64,000 nucleotides of DNA, taken from NCBI RefSeq assembly GCF_003255815.1, contig NC_037668.1:70822940-70886939 (forward strand), given 5' to 3'. The notes beneath the pieces were generated by a model. It was not told the DNA's origin. It searched no databases and was given only the letters and a program-made list of their open reading frames with translations. The position numbers and the translations under genes were made by a program. The first letter of the stretch is position 1, and each line of letters begins with the position of its first letter. Origin of the DNA: Theropithecus gelada. Lineage: Eukaryota > Chordata > Mammalia > Primates > Cercopithecidae. This document shows positions 10,651 through 20,999 of the stretch, one piece after another.

Positions 10651-12144
10651 GAGGTACCCTGTGTCCTATCCATCCCTTTGGGCCATACCTTATGTCTGCC
10701 CAATGTCAATATCCGTTTTCTGTGTTTGGCAAATCTATGATTGTAAGGTTTTATGACAGGCAATGCCTCACCTCTCGCTTCAAAAGCCAAAGAATGTTGC
10801 TGGTTACTTTATTTTCCTGAAACTTGGCAGCCAGGGAGTGGGGACTGACCTAGATTAGAGGTGCTTATCTGAGACTTTGAAACTCACTGAAATGACCTTA
10901 AGAAGGAGTGGACAGCTGAGAATCAGTTCTAGCAGCAATGGAAGCATCTTTTGGCTGGTGGCGGTCTCAGCAGCCAGGCCCAGTGCTCAGTTGCCAAGGT
11001 ACCACCTGCGTGGGTCCTGGGGCATGACCTTGGCTGTGGCTCAGGCCACTGAGTCTCCTTTGGCTTCTGACAACTCTCCAAGACTGGTATTGAGACTTCT
11101 TGTTAATTTTGTGAGCTTCTTGATATTCTTTCTCAATTTTGTTTCCACGTGAGTTACTCAGATTTGGTTTCTGCTGTTTGTAATCAAGAAACCCATGTGG
11201 CAGCTCTGCGGACCCAGTGATGGTCCTCTGGAGGCTCTGAGTCTTTTAATTTATGACGAACACTCCCATACAAATGCTAGGCATCATTTGCCTCTAGAAT
11301 ACAAGTTGAATCAGGCTTCCACCATCGATTTCCTCCTCCCTCTGTTCCCTCCTCTCTGCACAGCTATCTCCATGCCCCCGGGGCCTCGTTTTTATAGCTA
11401 ATGGATGGAGGTTAGCAAAGAGAACCTGCTGCCCAGCTTCTTGTCTGTGCTCTTCATTGACTTGTTTCTTTGAGATCCTGTTCTTAGAAATTCATGGAGA
11501 TTTCATGGTAAGCTCTTCTTCAGGGCCCTTCCTCTTCCCTGTTCTGCCTTCTGCCACTTTCTCTGCCTGGACTGAATTGGGTCAGGGTTCCTCCCAGGCT
11601 GGCTTGGAGAGTCTCAGAAAGGGATGACTTTTATCAAGACACTAAAGGGGATACTAAATCTAAACAGTTCAGGAGATGGTTTAGAAGACTCCTCCCTGAA
11701 TGGAACCAGCTTCTATGATATGGTTTACTTTGCTTCTAGTTCCCCATGTCTGTTGTGACTCTGTTGGGTGAACCATCCAGCCTTGGAAGCACCAAAGGAG
11801 CTGGTTTAACTAAGCCCTGAATCTCAGCTGAATTCCTTAGCCTAATCTTGGGATCCAGAGAAGTTGAATTTTGTAGTTTATATCCATTGTTTTTATCTGC
11901 TTAGGATACTTTTCTTAATAGATTGTCCCATTCCCCCTTCATGGTGGCCACTGGGGCTGCTGGTCACAAGACCTACTTTCTAGGCCTTGTGGCCTAGGTG
12001 GATGGGAAGGATGGAAATAAATGGGAAGACTCTGGGAAAGAGGGACGCTTTCTTTTCTCTTGGATGGCAACCTATAAAGATATGATCTTGGAGTTGCTTC
12101 TATGTTCCTTGCCAGAAGAAAAAAGGGAGAAATAAGGAAGCTGT

Positions 12145-12545
12145 TAGTTTTCTAGGGCTGCTGTAACAAATCAGCACAAAACTGGACATCAGAAAGTTAT
12201 TTTCTCCGTTCTGAAGCCCAACAGTTCAAAGGCAAGGTGCCAGCAGAGTTGGTTCCCCAGGCTGTAAGAGATAATCTGTGCCATGCCTCTCTCATAGCTT
12301 TTGGCAATCTTTGATGCTCCTTAGTTTGTAGATGCATCACTCTGCATTCATCTTCACCTAGCTGTCTTCCCTCTGTGTGTGTTGGTAATTAAAATTTTCT
12401 CTTTCTCCCAGTCATTGAATTGGGGCTCATCCTAATCCATTATGACATCGTCTCTACTTGATTACATCTGCAAAGACCCAAATAAGGTCACATTCACAGG
12501 TTCTGAGTGGACTTGAATTTTGGGGGACACTATTCAACCCAATAC
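12145..12545 (-). mobile_element. MLT1-type LTR (ERVL-MaLR), antisense
   Basis: Begins 'ttagttttctagggctgctg' and ends 'cactattcaacccaatacag', the two ends of an antisense MLT1 LTR. In sense it is an old solo LTR with no internal sequence beside it. Confidence 0.8.
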
Positions 12546-12559
12546 AGAGGTACTTTGAG

Positions 12560-13734
12560 AAAACAGAGCCAAGAGGTGGAAAGAGAGAGAACACTGATGA
12601 CGTCTTTTCAGTTCCTGAACCCAGTCACGCTGGGTGAAGCCAGCTTCTCCCTAGACTTCCCAGGTGTGCAAGCCAAAACACTTCCTTTTCCTTAAGCTTG
12701 TTTTGATTTCTGTCACTCGAAACTAAAGAAGTCTTGACTAAAATAGGGGCAAATGGAAGACCAGAATATAAGCTTTTAACAAGAGACCAAATTGTAGTAA
12801 TGAAATGTGAGTTTCCTTTCTCTATCCGCTTTCCTCCCATACCACATACAGTCTTAATCCACAACGCTCTATCCCAATATTTTATTGTGCTAGTCTCCAG
12901 AGTAGCTAGTCTCCAGGGCTTCCTAGAGGGGATGTTCTCCAAGAAGAGGGTTTGTGACATCGTTTATTCTTTCTTTTGGTCTAGTTGGACCCAAATACCA
13001 AAGAATGGCCCTTGATCCCCAAGGATGTCGGATAACAAATGATCCAGATTTGGGAGTTGGTCCTTGGAGGCTTGGGGACCCAGGTGATGGCCAAGTTTCA
13101 TTTGAGGTAATGCGGCTCCTTCTTTGTATTTCTGGTGCTCAGCACAGCGCCTGACATATGGTAGGTGTGTAGCAAATATTTATTGACAGGCTGCAGGAAA
13201 TAATATGTGTTTCATGGCTATTGAAGAAAACACAAAAGGGCATATAAGATATAGTCCCAGTCCCTGGGGAAATAATACAGCTTTATGAAGGAATTACATA
13301 GCAGCATAATAAGATCTGCAGGCCAAATATTTGAGACTCTAGGGGAAAAGAGTTGTGGTTCAAAGGAGAGGTCCCCGGGGTTTGGGTGGGAATGTTAAGG
13401 GAGGATTTTGGGGGAGGGGAAAGAACTTCAACTGGGCCTGGAAGGACTGGCTGGGTTTAGAGAGGATCAAAGTGGGGAAGGAGCATGTAGAACAGGCATG
13501 GTGTTCTCCCAGGGTCAAGTGTGGGCTAGGCAGGCAGAGATGGGTCTTCTGGTTGGTGATGGAGGGATGAGGATGGACAGGAAAAGTCTATGAGACAGGA
13601 GTTATCTCCAAGGAGCCAATATCCCAGTCCTGCACACTAAAAAACAGCAAAAAACAACCCTCATCACTCTCATCCACCTAGACTCCATGTTGGTCCAAGA
13701 CATGATGCCCTTGGCTCAGGCATGCAATCGTGAG
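12560..13734. other. Unique DNA downstream of the oxidase gene
   Basis: No gene recognised. An L2-like end ('tggtaggtgtgtagcaaata') lies at 13120-13195. Two overlapping Gly-rich open frames at 13355-13593 look like chance. Confidence 0.45.
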
Positions 13735-14320
13735 GTATGTGTGAGCTGTGCGTGTGTGCAGTGGGGGGTGTGTGCTGTGGTGTGTGTGCTGTGGGGTGTG
13801 TGCTGTGGAGTGTGTAGTGTAGGGTGTATGTTGTGGGCTGTGTACTGTGGGTCGTGTACTGTGGGATGTGTGTGCTGTGGGGTGTGTAGTGTAGGGTATA
13901 TGCGGTGGGGTGAGTGCTGTGGGGCATGTGATGCGGTGTGTGTGCTGTGGGGTGTGTGCTGTGGGGTGTGTGCGGTGGAGTGTGTAGTATGGGGCGTGTG
14001 CTGTGGTGTGTGCTGTGGGGTGTGTGCTGTAGTGTGTGTTGTGGGGTGTGTAGTGTAGGGTGTGTGCTGTGGGGTGTGTAGTGTAGGGTGTGTGCTGTGG
14101 GGTGTGTAGTCTGGGGTGTGTGCTGTGGGGTGTGTGGTGTAGGGTGTGTACTGTAGGTGTGTGCTGTGTGGTGTGTATTGTGGGGTGTGTGCCGTGGGGT
14201 GTGTAGTGTAGGGTGTGCACTGTGGGGTGTGTAGTGTAGGGTGTGTGCCGTGGGGTGTGTAGTGTAGCGTGTGTGCTGTGCAGTGTGTGCTGTGGGGTGT
14301 GTGCCGTGGCCGTGTGGTCA
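13735..14320. repeat. GT-rich minisatellite (VNTR)
   Basis: About 585 bp of degenerate tandem units based on gtgtgtgctgtgggg and gtgtgtagtgtaggg, roughly 14-15 bases each and often alternating as pairs. Strong strand asymmetry: almost no A or C on the plus strand. Long Cys/Val/Gly (plus) and Thr/His/Pro (minus) open frames here are repeat artefacts. It ends about 400 bp beyond the oxidase stop codon. Confidence 0.97.
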
Positions 14321-14724
14321 GTCTGTGGTTGAATGATACTGTGATTTTGCTTTTGTCTGTTTCTTTAGGGGCTTGTGCTTGTAGGTGACAAGAATTCGGT
14401 GCTGTTTAACCGTTTCTTTTTTTGCTTCTTCTTATAGCAGGAGACAATCTCCTCCAAGCCACGGGCCGATTCTAGCATTCTTCATGCTTGTTTTTTTCCT
14501 TACCTCTCCATCTACCCTGGCTCTGCTGTTTCCTTCCTACAAGAAAAGAGGAGAAAAAGGAGAGGGGGTGATGTTTCCTGAGGACTTGCCAGCTGGGTTC
14601 TTTGGGATTTCGGGTTCCTGTTTGTGTGCTGGGGGACCAAAGGTGACCTCTCTCTTGGGTATCTGCCTCCTCCGCCTACCTCCCAGCCTGCGCCTGCCAG
14701 ACTCCTTCAGGGGTAGCTCTCGGG

Positions 14725-15571
14725 TCAGGAACCCTTCTGGCGGTTGGTGAAGGGCTTCTGTCCCTGCCCTACCATGGCCTCCTGGTCCACAGCAGCCTGG
14801 ATGTTCCTGGCGGCTCGGAGGCCGGTCTTAACGGCAGTGTCCATCCAGCCATGTGGCAGGCCGGTGTGCTCGCCGGTGAAGTGGATGCGGCCCTCTGGCT
14901 GTGACAGCTGCTCCCAGTAATGCACAAATTGGTAGGGTGTGAAATCGGCAAAAGTGCCCATGGCGAGGGAGTCCAGAGACCACTTCTTGACCACGGAGGA
15001 GGGGCACATGCGCCACAGCTCCTCCTTGGGTATCTGGTGCACGGTCGCCAGGTTATTCAGGACGATGTCCACCACCTGGTCGTGCTTCAACGCCGTGAAG
15101 AAGAGGGAGTCATCATCCAAGTTGTAGGAGGCCAGCAGGACACCCTTGCCGTCGGGGAGGCTGCGGCTGGGGTAGATGATGTAGCGCGAGGGCTGGTCGG
15201 TGATGGATACTCCGCCCCGGATTCCCATTGGGATACATCCGTCCCATTCCCAGAAGCGCTGGTCACAGGCCAAAACCATCTTGGTAGTGCCAGTGTAGTG
15301 CACGGAGCGGAGGGCGTCGATCTTGTCCGTGGACGGGGGTGGCTGGAAGGCGATGAGGCACATGGCCTTGGCTGAGGCGGAGACCACCACGTAGTCGGCG
15401 GTGAGGGTGCACTGCGCCCAGGCGGGTAGGTCCGCCCGGTATGAGACCCGGACTTGGGGCCCATCCCTCACCACCGCCTCCACCTTGGACCTCAGGTGGA
15501 GGGTGCCAGGCTTCAGGCTGGCGCTGAGGGCCTTGGGGAGCTGGTCAAAGCCACCAGTGACCTTGAAAAAG
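14725..15571 (-). other. LAO1: Last coding exon of the L-amino-acid oxidase gene
   Basis: Open from the acceptor (cccctgcag, then CTTTTTCAAGG) to a TGA at 14725-14727, about 281 codons with no internal stop. It encodes the substrate and FAD-binding C-terminal half: VTGGFDQLPKAL at the start, DRFWEWDG-like text in the middle, and GEHTGLPHGWMDTAVKTGLRAARNI near the end. GC-rich coding bias is strong. Its long open frame is consistent with late or incomplete loss of constraint. The antisense open frame at 14920-15375 is a shadow. Confidence 0.9.
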
Positions 15572-15660
15572 CTGCAGGGGTGAATGGGGCAGTGAGGGTG
15601 GGAGGCTGAACGTGGACCCCTGGCCTTACTCCCATTCTGGGGCTTCTTTGCCTCACTCAC

Positions 15661-15725
15661 CTTGGTGGAGTAAGAATCGTAAAAGGACATCAGGTGGCTG
15701 CAGTTGAACATTTTCAGACTATGAG
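15661..15725 (-). other. LAO1: Oxidase exon, 65 bp
   Basis: Bounded by an acceptor (ccctcctgcag) and a strong donor (AAG, then gtgagtgag). Encodes HSLKMFNCSHLMSFYDSYSTK. It ends in phase 0, whereas the next exon (from 15571) needs two bases from upstream, so splicing these two directly would break the frame. Only about 90 bp separates them, with no room for the missing segment. Confidence 0.8.
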
Positions 15726-16175
15726 CTGCAGGAGGGTAAGACAGAGAAGGAGCTTTAGATTAGAGCAGAATTCCTGGGTGGGCACAAGGAGATGGGAGTT
15801 GAAGAACCAGGGCAAGGGTAGTTTCAGGAGCTCCTCTTTTTCTTTTTCTCACCTTCATTTAAAGACCTTTTGAAGACTAGGGTGAAGACATTCACTGAAA
15901 CCCAGGAGGACTGATTCATTACCAAGAATTGGGTTATCTGGTGGTTCCCTTTCCTCCCACTGCCACTGATCAAACCACCCAGGGACAGGAGAAGAGAGGG
16001 GACTGGGCAGTGGAATTGGTGGCAACATTCTTGGAGAGTGTTATAAGACAGGTGGCCCAATCACAAGAGCACTGAATAGGAGTCAGGTGACATGGGTTTG
16101 TCCACTAACTTGCCAGGTGACCTTAGGCCAGACCCTCTTCTTTCCTGACCCAGGCTGGGGTAAGGCAGAAGGCAC
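15726..16175 (-). other. LAO1: Oxidase intron
   Basis: About 450 bp without repeats. I looked for a missing exon here and saw none. Confidence 0.6.
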
Positions 16176-16375
16176 CTTGTCGATGGACTCGTAGAAGAGA
16201 TTCATAGCACTCTTGCCCTTCTCTGTGGGGCTTACGGAATAGCCCAAGAGATCTGGGTTGGCCTTGACCTCCCAGCTACGGTAGCGTCGCCTTGATGAGG
16301 TACCAGGTGTTGTCATCATGCTGGATGAACTTGTTCAGCTTCAGGCCAAATTTCTTGACATAGGTGTAGACCAGG
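16176..16375 (-). other. LAO1: Oxidase exon with frameshift
   Basis: Acceptor tgtctctgctccag precedes LVYTYVKKFGLKLNKF, which joins in correct phase to the preceding exon. After HDDNTWYLIK (sense) the homologous reading continues in a different frame as RRYRSWEVKANPDLLGYSVS up to the donor (GACAAG, then gtgcct). The change lies at about 16288-16291 and is best explained by loss of two bases. The unshifted frame meets TAG at 16276-16278. Confidence 0.85.
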
Positions 16376-16799
16376 CTGGAGCAGAGACAGGCGTAACATG
16401 GTCCCCATCCCCATGGCATCTTGTTCCTGCTGGCCTCACAGCAGAAACTAGTTCCAGCAAAAGCAATTTCTTCCTCTGCCCGGGGGCTTCAGACCAACTC
16501 CTTCCTCAGCTCTCATCCTGTTTTTCCTTCTTTTCCTTCTGTCATGGCCCGGAGGGATATGGGGTGGGGAGTTCACCCATCTCTGAATTAAGACCCTTTA
16601 GGGAATCTCAGTTTGTAGAACTCCAAAGTAGACATAGAGGCCTTTTGTTTCAGACAGAATTTGAAATTTCATTTTCCATTTCTGAGTAGGTCTAAGGCCA
16701 TATCTAAAGACTCCTAGTTTGGACTAGTTCAGCTGGTTTTTGTTTTGGGTGGTGTTTGGAGGGAAATCTTGGGTTCAGTTTACATTTAAGGCAAAAAAA

Positions 16800-19003
16800 A
16801 AAAAAAAAAGAGGTCATATTTCCAATAACAGGCTCTGAAATTGAGGCAACAATTAATAGCCTACCAACCAAAAAGAGTCCAGGACCAGATGGGTTCACAG
16901 CCGAATTCTACCAGAGGTATAAAGAGGAGCTGGTACCATTCCTTCTGAAGCTATTCCAATCAATAGAAAAAGAGGGAATCCTCCGTAACTCATTTAATGA
17001 GGCCAGCATCATCCTGATACCAAAGCCTGGCAAAGACACAACAAAAAAAGAGAATTTTAGACCAATATCCCTGATGAACATCGATGCAAAAATCCTCAAT
17101 AAAATACTGGCAAACCGAATCCAGCAGCACATCAAAAAGCTTATCCACCCCAATCAAGTTGGCTTCATTCCTGGGATGCAAGGCTGATTCAATGCACTCA
17201 AATCAATAAACATAATCCATCACATAAACAGAACCAATGACAAAAACCACATGATTTTCTCAATAGATGCAGAAGAGGCCTTTGACAAAATTCAACAGCC
17301 CTTCATACTAAAAACTCTCAATAAATTTGGTATTGATGGAACGTTTCTCAAAATAATAAGAGCTATTTATGACAAACCCACAGCCAATATCATACTGAAT
17401 GGGCAAAAACTGGAAGCATTCCCTCTGAAAACTGGCACAAGACAAGGATGCTCTCTCTCACCACTCCTATTCAACATAGTGTTGGAAGTTCTGGCCAGGG
17501 CAATCAGGCAAGAGAAAGAAATAAAGGGTAATCAATTAGGAAAAGAGGAAGTCAAATTGTCCCTGTTTGTAGAAGACATTGTATATTTAGAAAACCCCAT
17601 TGTCTCAGTCCAAAATCTCCTTAAGCTGATAAGCAACTTCAGCAAAGTCTCAGAATACAAAAGCAATGTGCAAAAATTACAAGCATTCCTATACACAAAT
17701 AACAGACAGAGAGCCAAATCATGAGTGAACTCCCATTCACAATTGCTACAAAGAGAATAAAATACCTAGGAATCCAACTTACAAGGGATGTGAAGGACCT
17801 TTTCAAGGAGAACTGCAAACCACTGCTAAACAAAATAAAAGAGGACACAAACAAATGGAAGAACATTGCATGCTCATGGATAGGAAGAATCAATATTGTG
17901 AAAATGGCCATACTGCCCAAGATAATTTATAGATTCAATGCCATCCCCATCAAGCTACCACTGACTTTCTTCACAGAATTGGAAAAAACTACTTTAAAGT
18001 TCATATGGAACCAAAAAAGAGCCCATATTGCCAAGACAATCCTAAGCAAAAAGAACAAAGCTGGAGGCATCACGCTACCTGACTTCAAACTATACTACAA
18101 GACTACAGTAACCAAAACAGAATGGTACTTGTACCAAAACAGAGATATAGACCAATGGAACAGAACAGAGGCCTCAGAAATACCACCACACATCTACAAC
18201 TATGCTGGGAAAACTGGCTAGCCATATGTAGGAAGCTGAAACTGGATCCCTTCCTTACACCTTATACAAAAATTAATTCAAGATGGATTAAAGATTTAAA
18301 TGTTAGACCTAAAAACATAAAACCCTGGAAGAAAACCTAGGCAATATCATTCAGCACATAGGCATAGGCAAGGACTTCATGACTAAAACACCAAAAGCAA
18401 TGGCAACAAAAGCCACAACAGACAAATGGGATCTAATTAAACTAAAGAGCTTCTGCACAGCAAAAGAAACTACCATCAGAGTGAACAGGCAACTTACAGA
18501 ATGGGAGAAAATTTTTGCAATCTACCCATCTGACAAAGGGCTAATACCCAGAATCTACAAAGAACTTAAATTTACAAGAAAAAAAAACCCATCAAAAAGT
18601 GGGCAAAGGACATGAACAGACACTTCTCGAAAGAAGACATTTATGCAGCCAACAGACACGTGAAAAAATGCTCATCATCACTGGTCGTCAGAGAAATGCA
18701 AATCAAAACCACAGTGAGATACCATCTCATGCCAGTTAGAATGGTGATCATTAAAAAGTCAGGAAACAACAGATGCTGGAGAGGATATGGAGAAATAGGA
18801 ATGCTTTTACACTGTTGGTGGGAGTATAAATTAGTTCAACCATTGTGGAAGACAGTGTGGCGATTCCTCGAGGATCTAGAATTAGAAATACCATTTGACC
18901 CAGCGATCCCATTACTGGGCATATACCCAAAGGATTATAAATTATTCTAGTATAAAGACACATGCACACATATGTTTATTGCAGCACTATTCGCAATAAC
19001 AGG
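16800..19003 (+). mobile_element. L1PA-like ORF2 fragment, 3'-truncated, in an oxidase intron
   Basis: Encodes L1 reverse transcriptase on the plus strand from about 16860: FRPISLMNIDAKILNKILANR, then IFSIDAEEAFDKI and RQGCSLSPLLFNIVLEVLA. The catalytic loop reads FVEDIVYLENP instead of the usual acidic pair. A TGA interrupts at 17185 and the frame is broken again at several points. An internal deletion of about 100 bp lies near 18200. The copy ends at about 19003 inside ORF2, without 3' UTR or A-tail. A 17-A run marks its 5' edge. Confidence 0.92.
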
Positions 19004-19549
19004 GAAATTGTAAGAAGTGATGGGAATTTTAAATAAGTGTGAAAGAGAAAGGCAACAGAGACTTGTCAGTAATGCTAAAGAGATTTTGCCTTTTTTCTAA
19101 AAATAATAGGCATTATTAATGGGTGTTGTGCACAATAAGGATTTAAGCATAGGTATGCAAAAGTGGTTGCATGGAGCACTCACTGAATCGGAATAGAAAG
19201 AGGAGTAGAGGAAAATCTGAAGGTTAGGTGGATTATTTTACAGCTTAACATGGCATAATTGACATATGAGAAACTGTTTGTTCATCTTTAAAGCACACAA
19301 TTTGCTGAGTTAATGGTAACTATTATGATTGTTAGTTTGGGAATCTATGGCTTTCTGTGTGATGCTGGACGCTGAGCCTCTGTCTTCTCTTCTGTTAAAT
19401 GGGAGATGAGTGTTAGACCTGGCCCGTAGAGTTGAATCACATGGCACAGTAAATCTGAAAGGGCTTTGATCTGATGACTGCGGGTCCTTTCCTGCCTCTT
19501 CCTCATCTCTCCTCCTTGCCCTTTGCTCCCTCCCTTTCCCAGGACTTAC
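19004..19549 (-). other. Rest of the oxidase intron
   Basis: Unique DNA with a MIR-like piece at 19335-19460. No exon seen. Confidence 0.5.
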
Positions 19550-19662
19550 CTGTGGGATTTGGGGATGCGCGTGGGCCCCAGATCATAATACCAGCCCTCC
19601 TCCTCATTTCTGAATGTCACCACTCGGCCCCCAATATGGTCGCTGGCTTCCAGGATGGTCAC
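19550..19662 (-). other. LAO1: Oxidase exon, 113 bp
   Basis: Acceptor cttctccacactccag and a consensus donor (CACAG, then gtaagt). Encodes VTILEASDHIGGRVVTF and then EEGWYYDLGPTRIPKSH. It holds the GGR element of the FAD-binding domain. Phases match both neighbours. Confidence 0.9.
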
Positions 19663-20058
19663 CTGGAGTGTGGAGAAGCTTTTGTCATTCCCAGAGACAT
19701 GCTGTCCCTTCTCCCCACCATCTCCTCCCACTCCCACTCTGCCACATGCGCTGGCCTGGAATTCCCAGCATCCCTGAATGTGCAGGATAACCAAACCAGG
19801 GCTGTTTCCCCCCGAACACCCCTGAGAAATGTAGGTGAAGCTGAATTCTCTCCATGGGCTGGGGTCAGAGCACCACTTGGCCCTTGCCTGTTAGTATAGA
19901 ACACAAATTGTACTTAACAATATTTAAAGGTTGAGGGTTTAAGAGACCCAGGGGTTATGCAGTTTTCCAAGAGTTGGCCGTAACCTGGCTCTTGTCTTTT
20001 GCCACCCAAGGAAGCAAACTGGTGGCAAATGATTGAGGCCCCTCCATCGCCTACTCAC
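19663..20058 (-). other. LAO1: Oxidase intron
   Basis: About 396 bp of unique DNA between two well-defined splice sites. The open frames inside it read through intron. Confidence 0.75.
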
Positions 20059-20273
20059 GTGGTGGCCAGCGTCCTGCAGGGTCTTGGCTGCTACCAAGCC
20101 TGACATGCCAGGTCCCACTACCACCACACAGTTGGGCAGCGGGGAGGTGTGGAGCCCCTCCTGGGCTGTGACGAGGAAGGACTCGTAATCGGGATCCTGG
20201 AAGCAGTTGGCCAGGTCCTCAGAGTAGGCAAGGCAGCTGGGGGTAGCCAGCAGGAGCCCCAAGACCAGGATTT
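20059..20273 (-). other. LAO1: Oxidase exon with signal-peptide core and FAD-binding motif
   Basis: Acceptor cttctctgcccctag and donor CACCAC, then gtgagtag. Encodes a hydrophobic run ILVLGLLLATPSCLA typical of a signal peptide, then SEDLANCFQDPDYESFL, then NCVVVVGPGMSGLVAAKTL with the GxGxxG signature intact. The start codon must lie in an upstream exon that I could not place, so the ATG at 20365 upstream in the same frame is probably only intronic read-through. Confidence 0.88.
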
Positions 20274-20399
20274 CTAGGGGCAGAGAAGACAATAGGGGTG
20301 CCTTTTGGAGGCTCAGACTCTGAGCCCTGCCTGCCCTTCCCAGCATGAGCTTGGCTGTGTGAACCAATACAGGACAGTCAGGTTAGGGCAGTGGCTGGT

Positions 20400-20995
20400 G
20401 AACGTGTGGTTGTGAACATGTGTATTTGTGACTGTGTCTGTGATTGGAAACTCAGGGGTGTGTGCACGTTTGTATTTGACTGTAAATGTACCCGATGGTG
20501 AGTGTGTATGTGAGCTTGTCTGTGTGAGCTTGAGTGTGTAAGGGACTGGTTCTGTGTGTGTGTAAGTTTCAGTGTGAGACTGTGATATAAGTCTCTGTGA
20601 GTAAGAGTTTGTGATCGCTGCCCTGTGTGATTTTGTGTAGTCTGTGATTGTACGTGAGGAGCATGTTTGTAGGTGGGTACCTGAGTCAATGTGTGTGGAG
20701 GGATCTGCATGGGAAGGTGAGATGGATTGTAGAACTGGATGTGTGTTGTCTTGGATTTGGAAGGGTAAGGTGATGGAATATGCACATTTGCTTGAGTTCG
20801 AGTGAGAGTATGTGTGCCTACGCTCTTGTGTTTGAGTCTGTGTGTGCATTTTTAGTGTGAGGCTGGATGGGAGAGCCTGAGGGTGTCTCCATTCTTTGGG
20901 AATGTATGCATTTGTGAGAGAATGTGTGTGGTTGAGGGGAGGAGCCGTGGTGTCTATGTGTGTGTAAGCGAGAGTATGTGAAGGAGGTGGGCATG
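20400..20995. repeat. Degenerate GT-rich tract
   Basis: Nearly 600 bp of imperfect TGTG/GAGTGTG text with scattered interruptions, lying just upstream of the first recognised oxidase exon. Its minus-strand translation is a 243-codon Thr/Ser/His-rich open frame, which I take as a composition artefact. Confidence 0.85.
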
Positions 20996-20999
20996 GTTT

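Larger units (their letters stand above)
9220..12140. other. Intergenic DNA with MIR/L2 scraps
   Basis: Mostly unique sequence. MIR-like pieces lie at 10340-10480 and L2/MIR-like text at 10500-10650. Open frames at 9487-9756, 9614-9973 and 10877-11152 show no recognisable domain or codon pattern. No gene supported. Confidence 0.5.
14725..20273 (-). pseudogene. LAO1: L-amino-acid oxidase gene (LAO1/IL4I1 family), apparently inactivated
   Basis: Secreted FAD-dependent enzymes of this family convert L-amino acids to keto acids, ammonia and hydrogen peroxide. Five exons are visible on the minus strand: 20273-20059, 19662-19550, 16375-16176, 15725-15661 and 15571-14725. They contain a hydrophobic signal-peptide-like stretch, the dinucleotide motif GPGMSG, the GGR motif, and a C-terminal FAD motif GRIHFTGEHTGLPHGW. 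Exon 16176-16375 changes reading frame near 16288. If the upstream frame is followed, a TAG at 16276-16278 stops it. The segment that should link exon 15661-15725 to the last exon seems absent. Exon phases do not match at two junctions. The first exon with the start codon was not found. The symbol follows mouse Lao1, recalled as lying beside OR genes. The family is certain; loss of function is likely but depends on the missing pieces. Confidence 0.85.

Noticed and set aside
13678..14220. 180-codon Thr/His/Pro-rich open frame on the minus strand and a 123-codon Cys/Val/Gly frame on the plus strand
   Set aside because: Both lie wholly in the GT minisatellite. Repetitive composition without stops explains them.
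13735..14320. Possible CRISPR-like array
   Set aside because: Units are contiguous and low-complexity with no unique spacers, and the genome is a primate.
14920..15375. 151-codon plus-strand open frame
   Set aside because: Shadow of the oxidase last exon, which has clear homology on the other strand.
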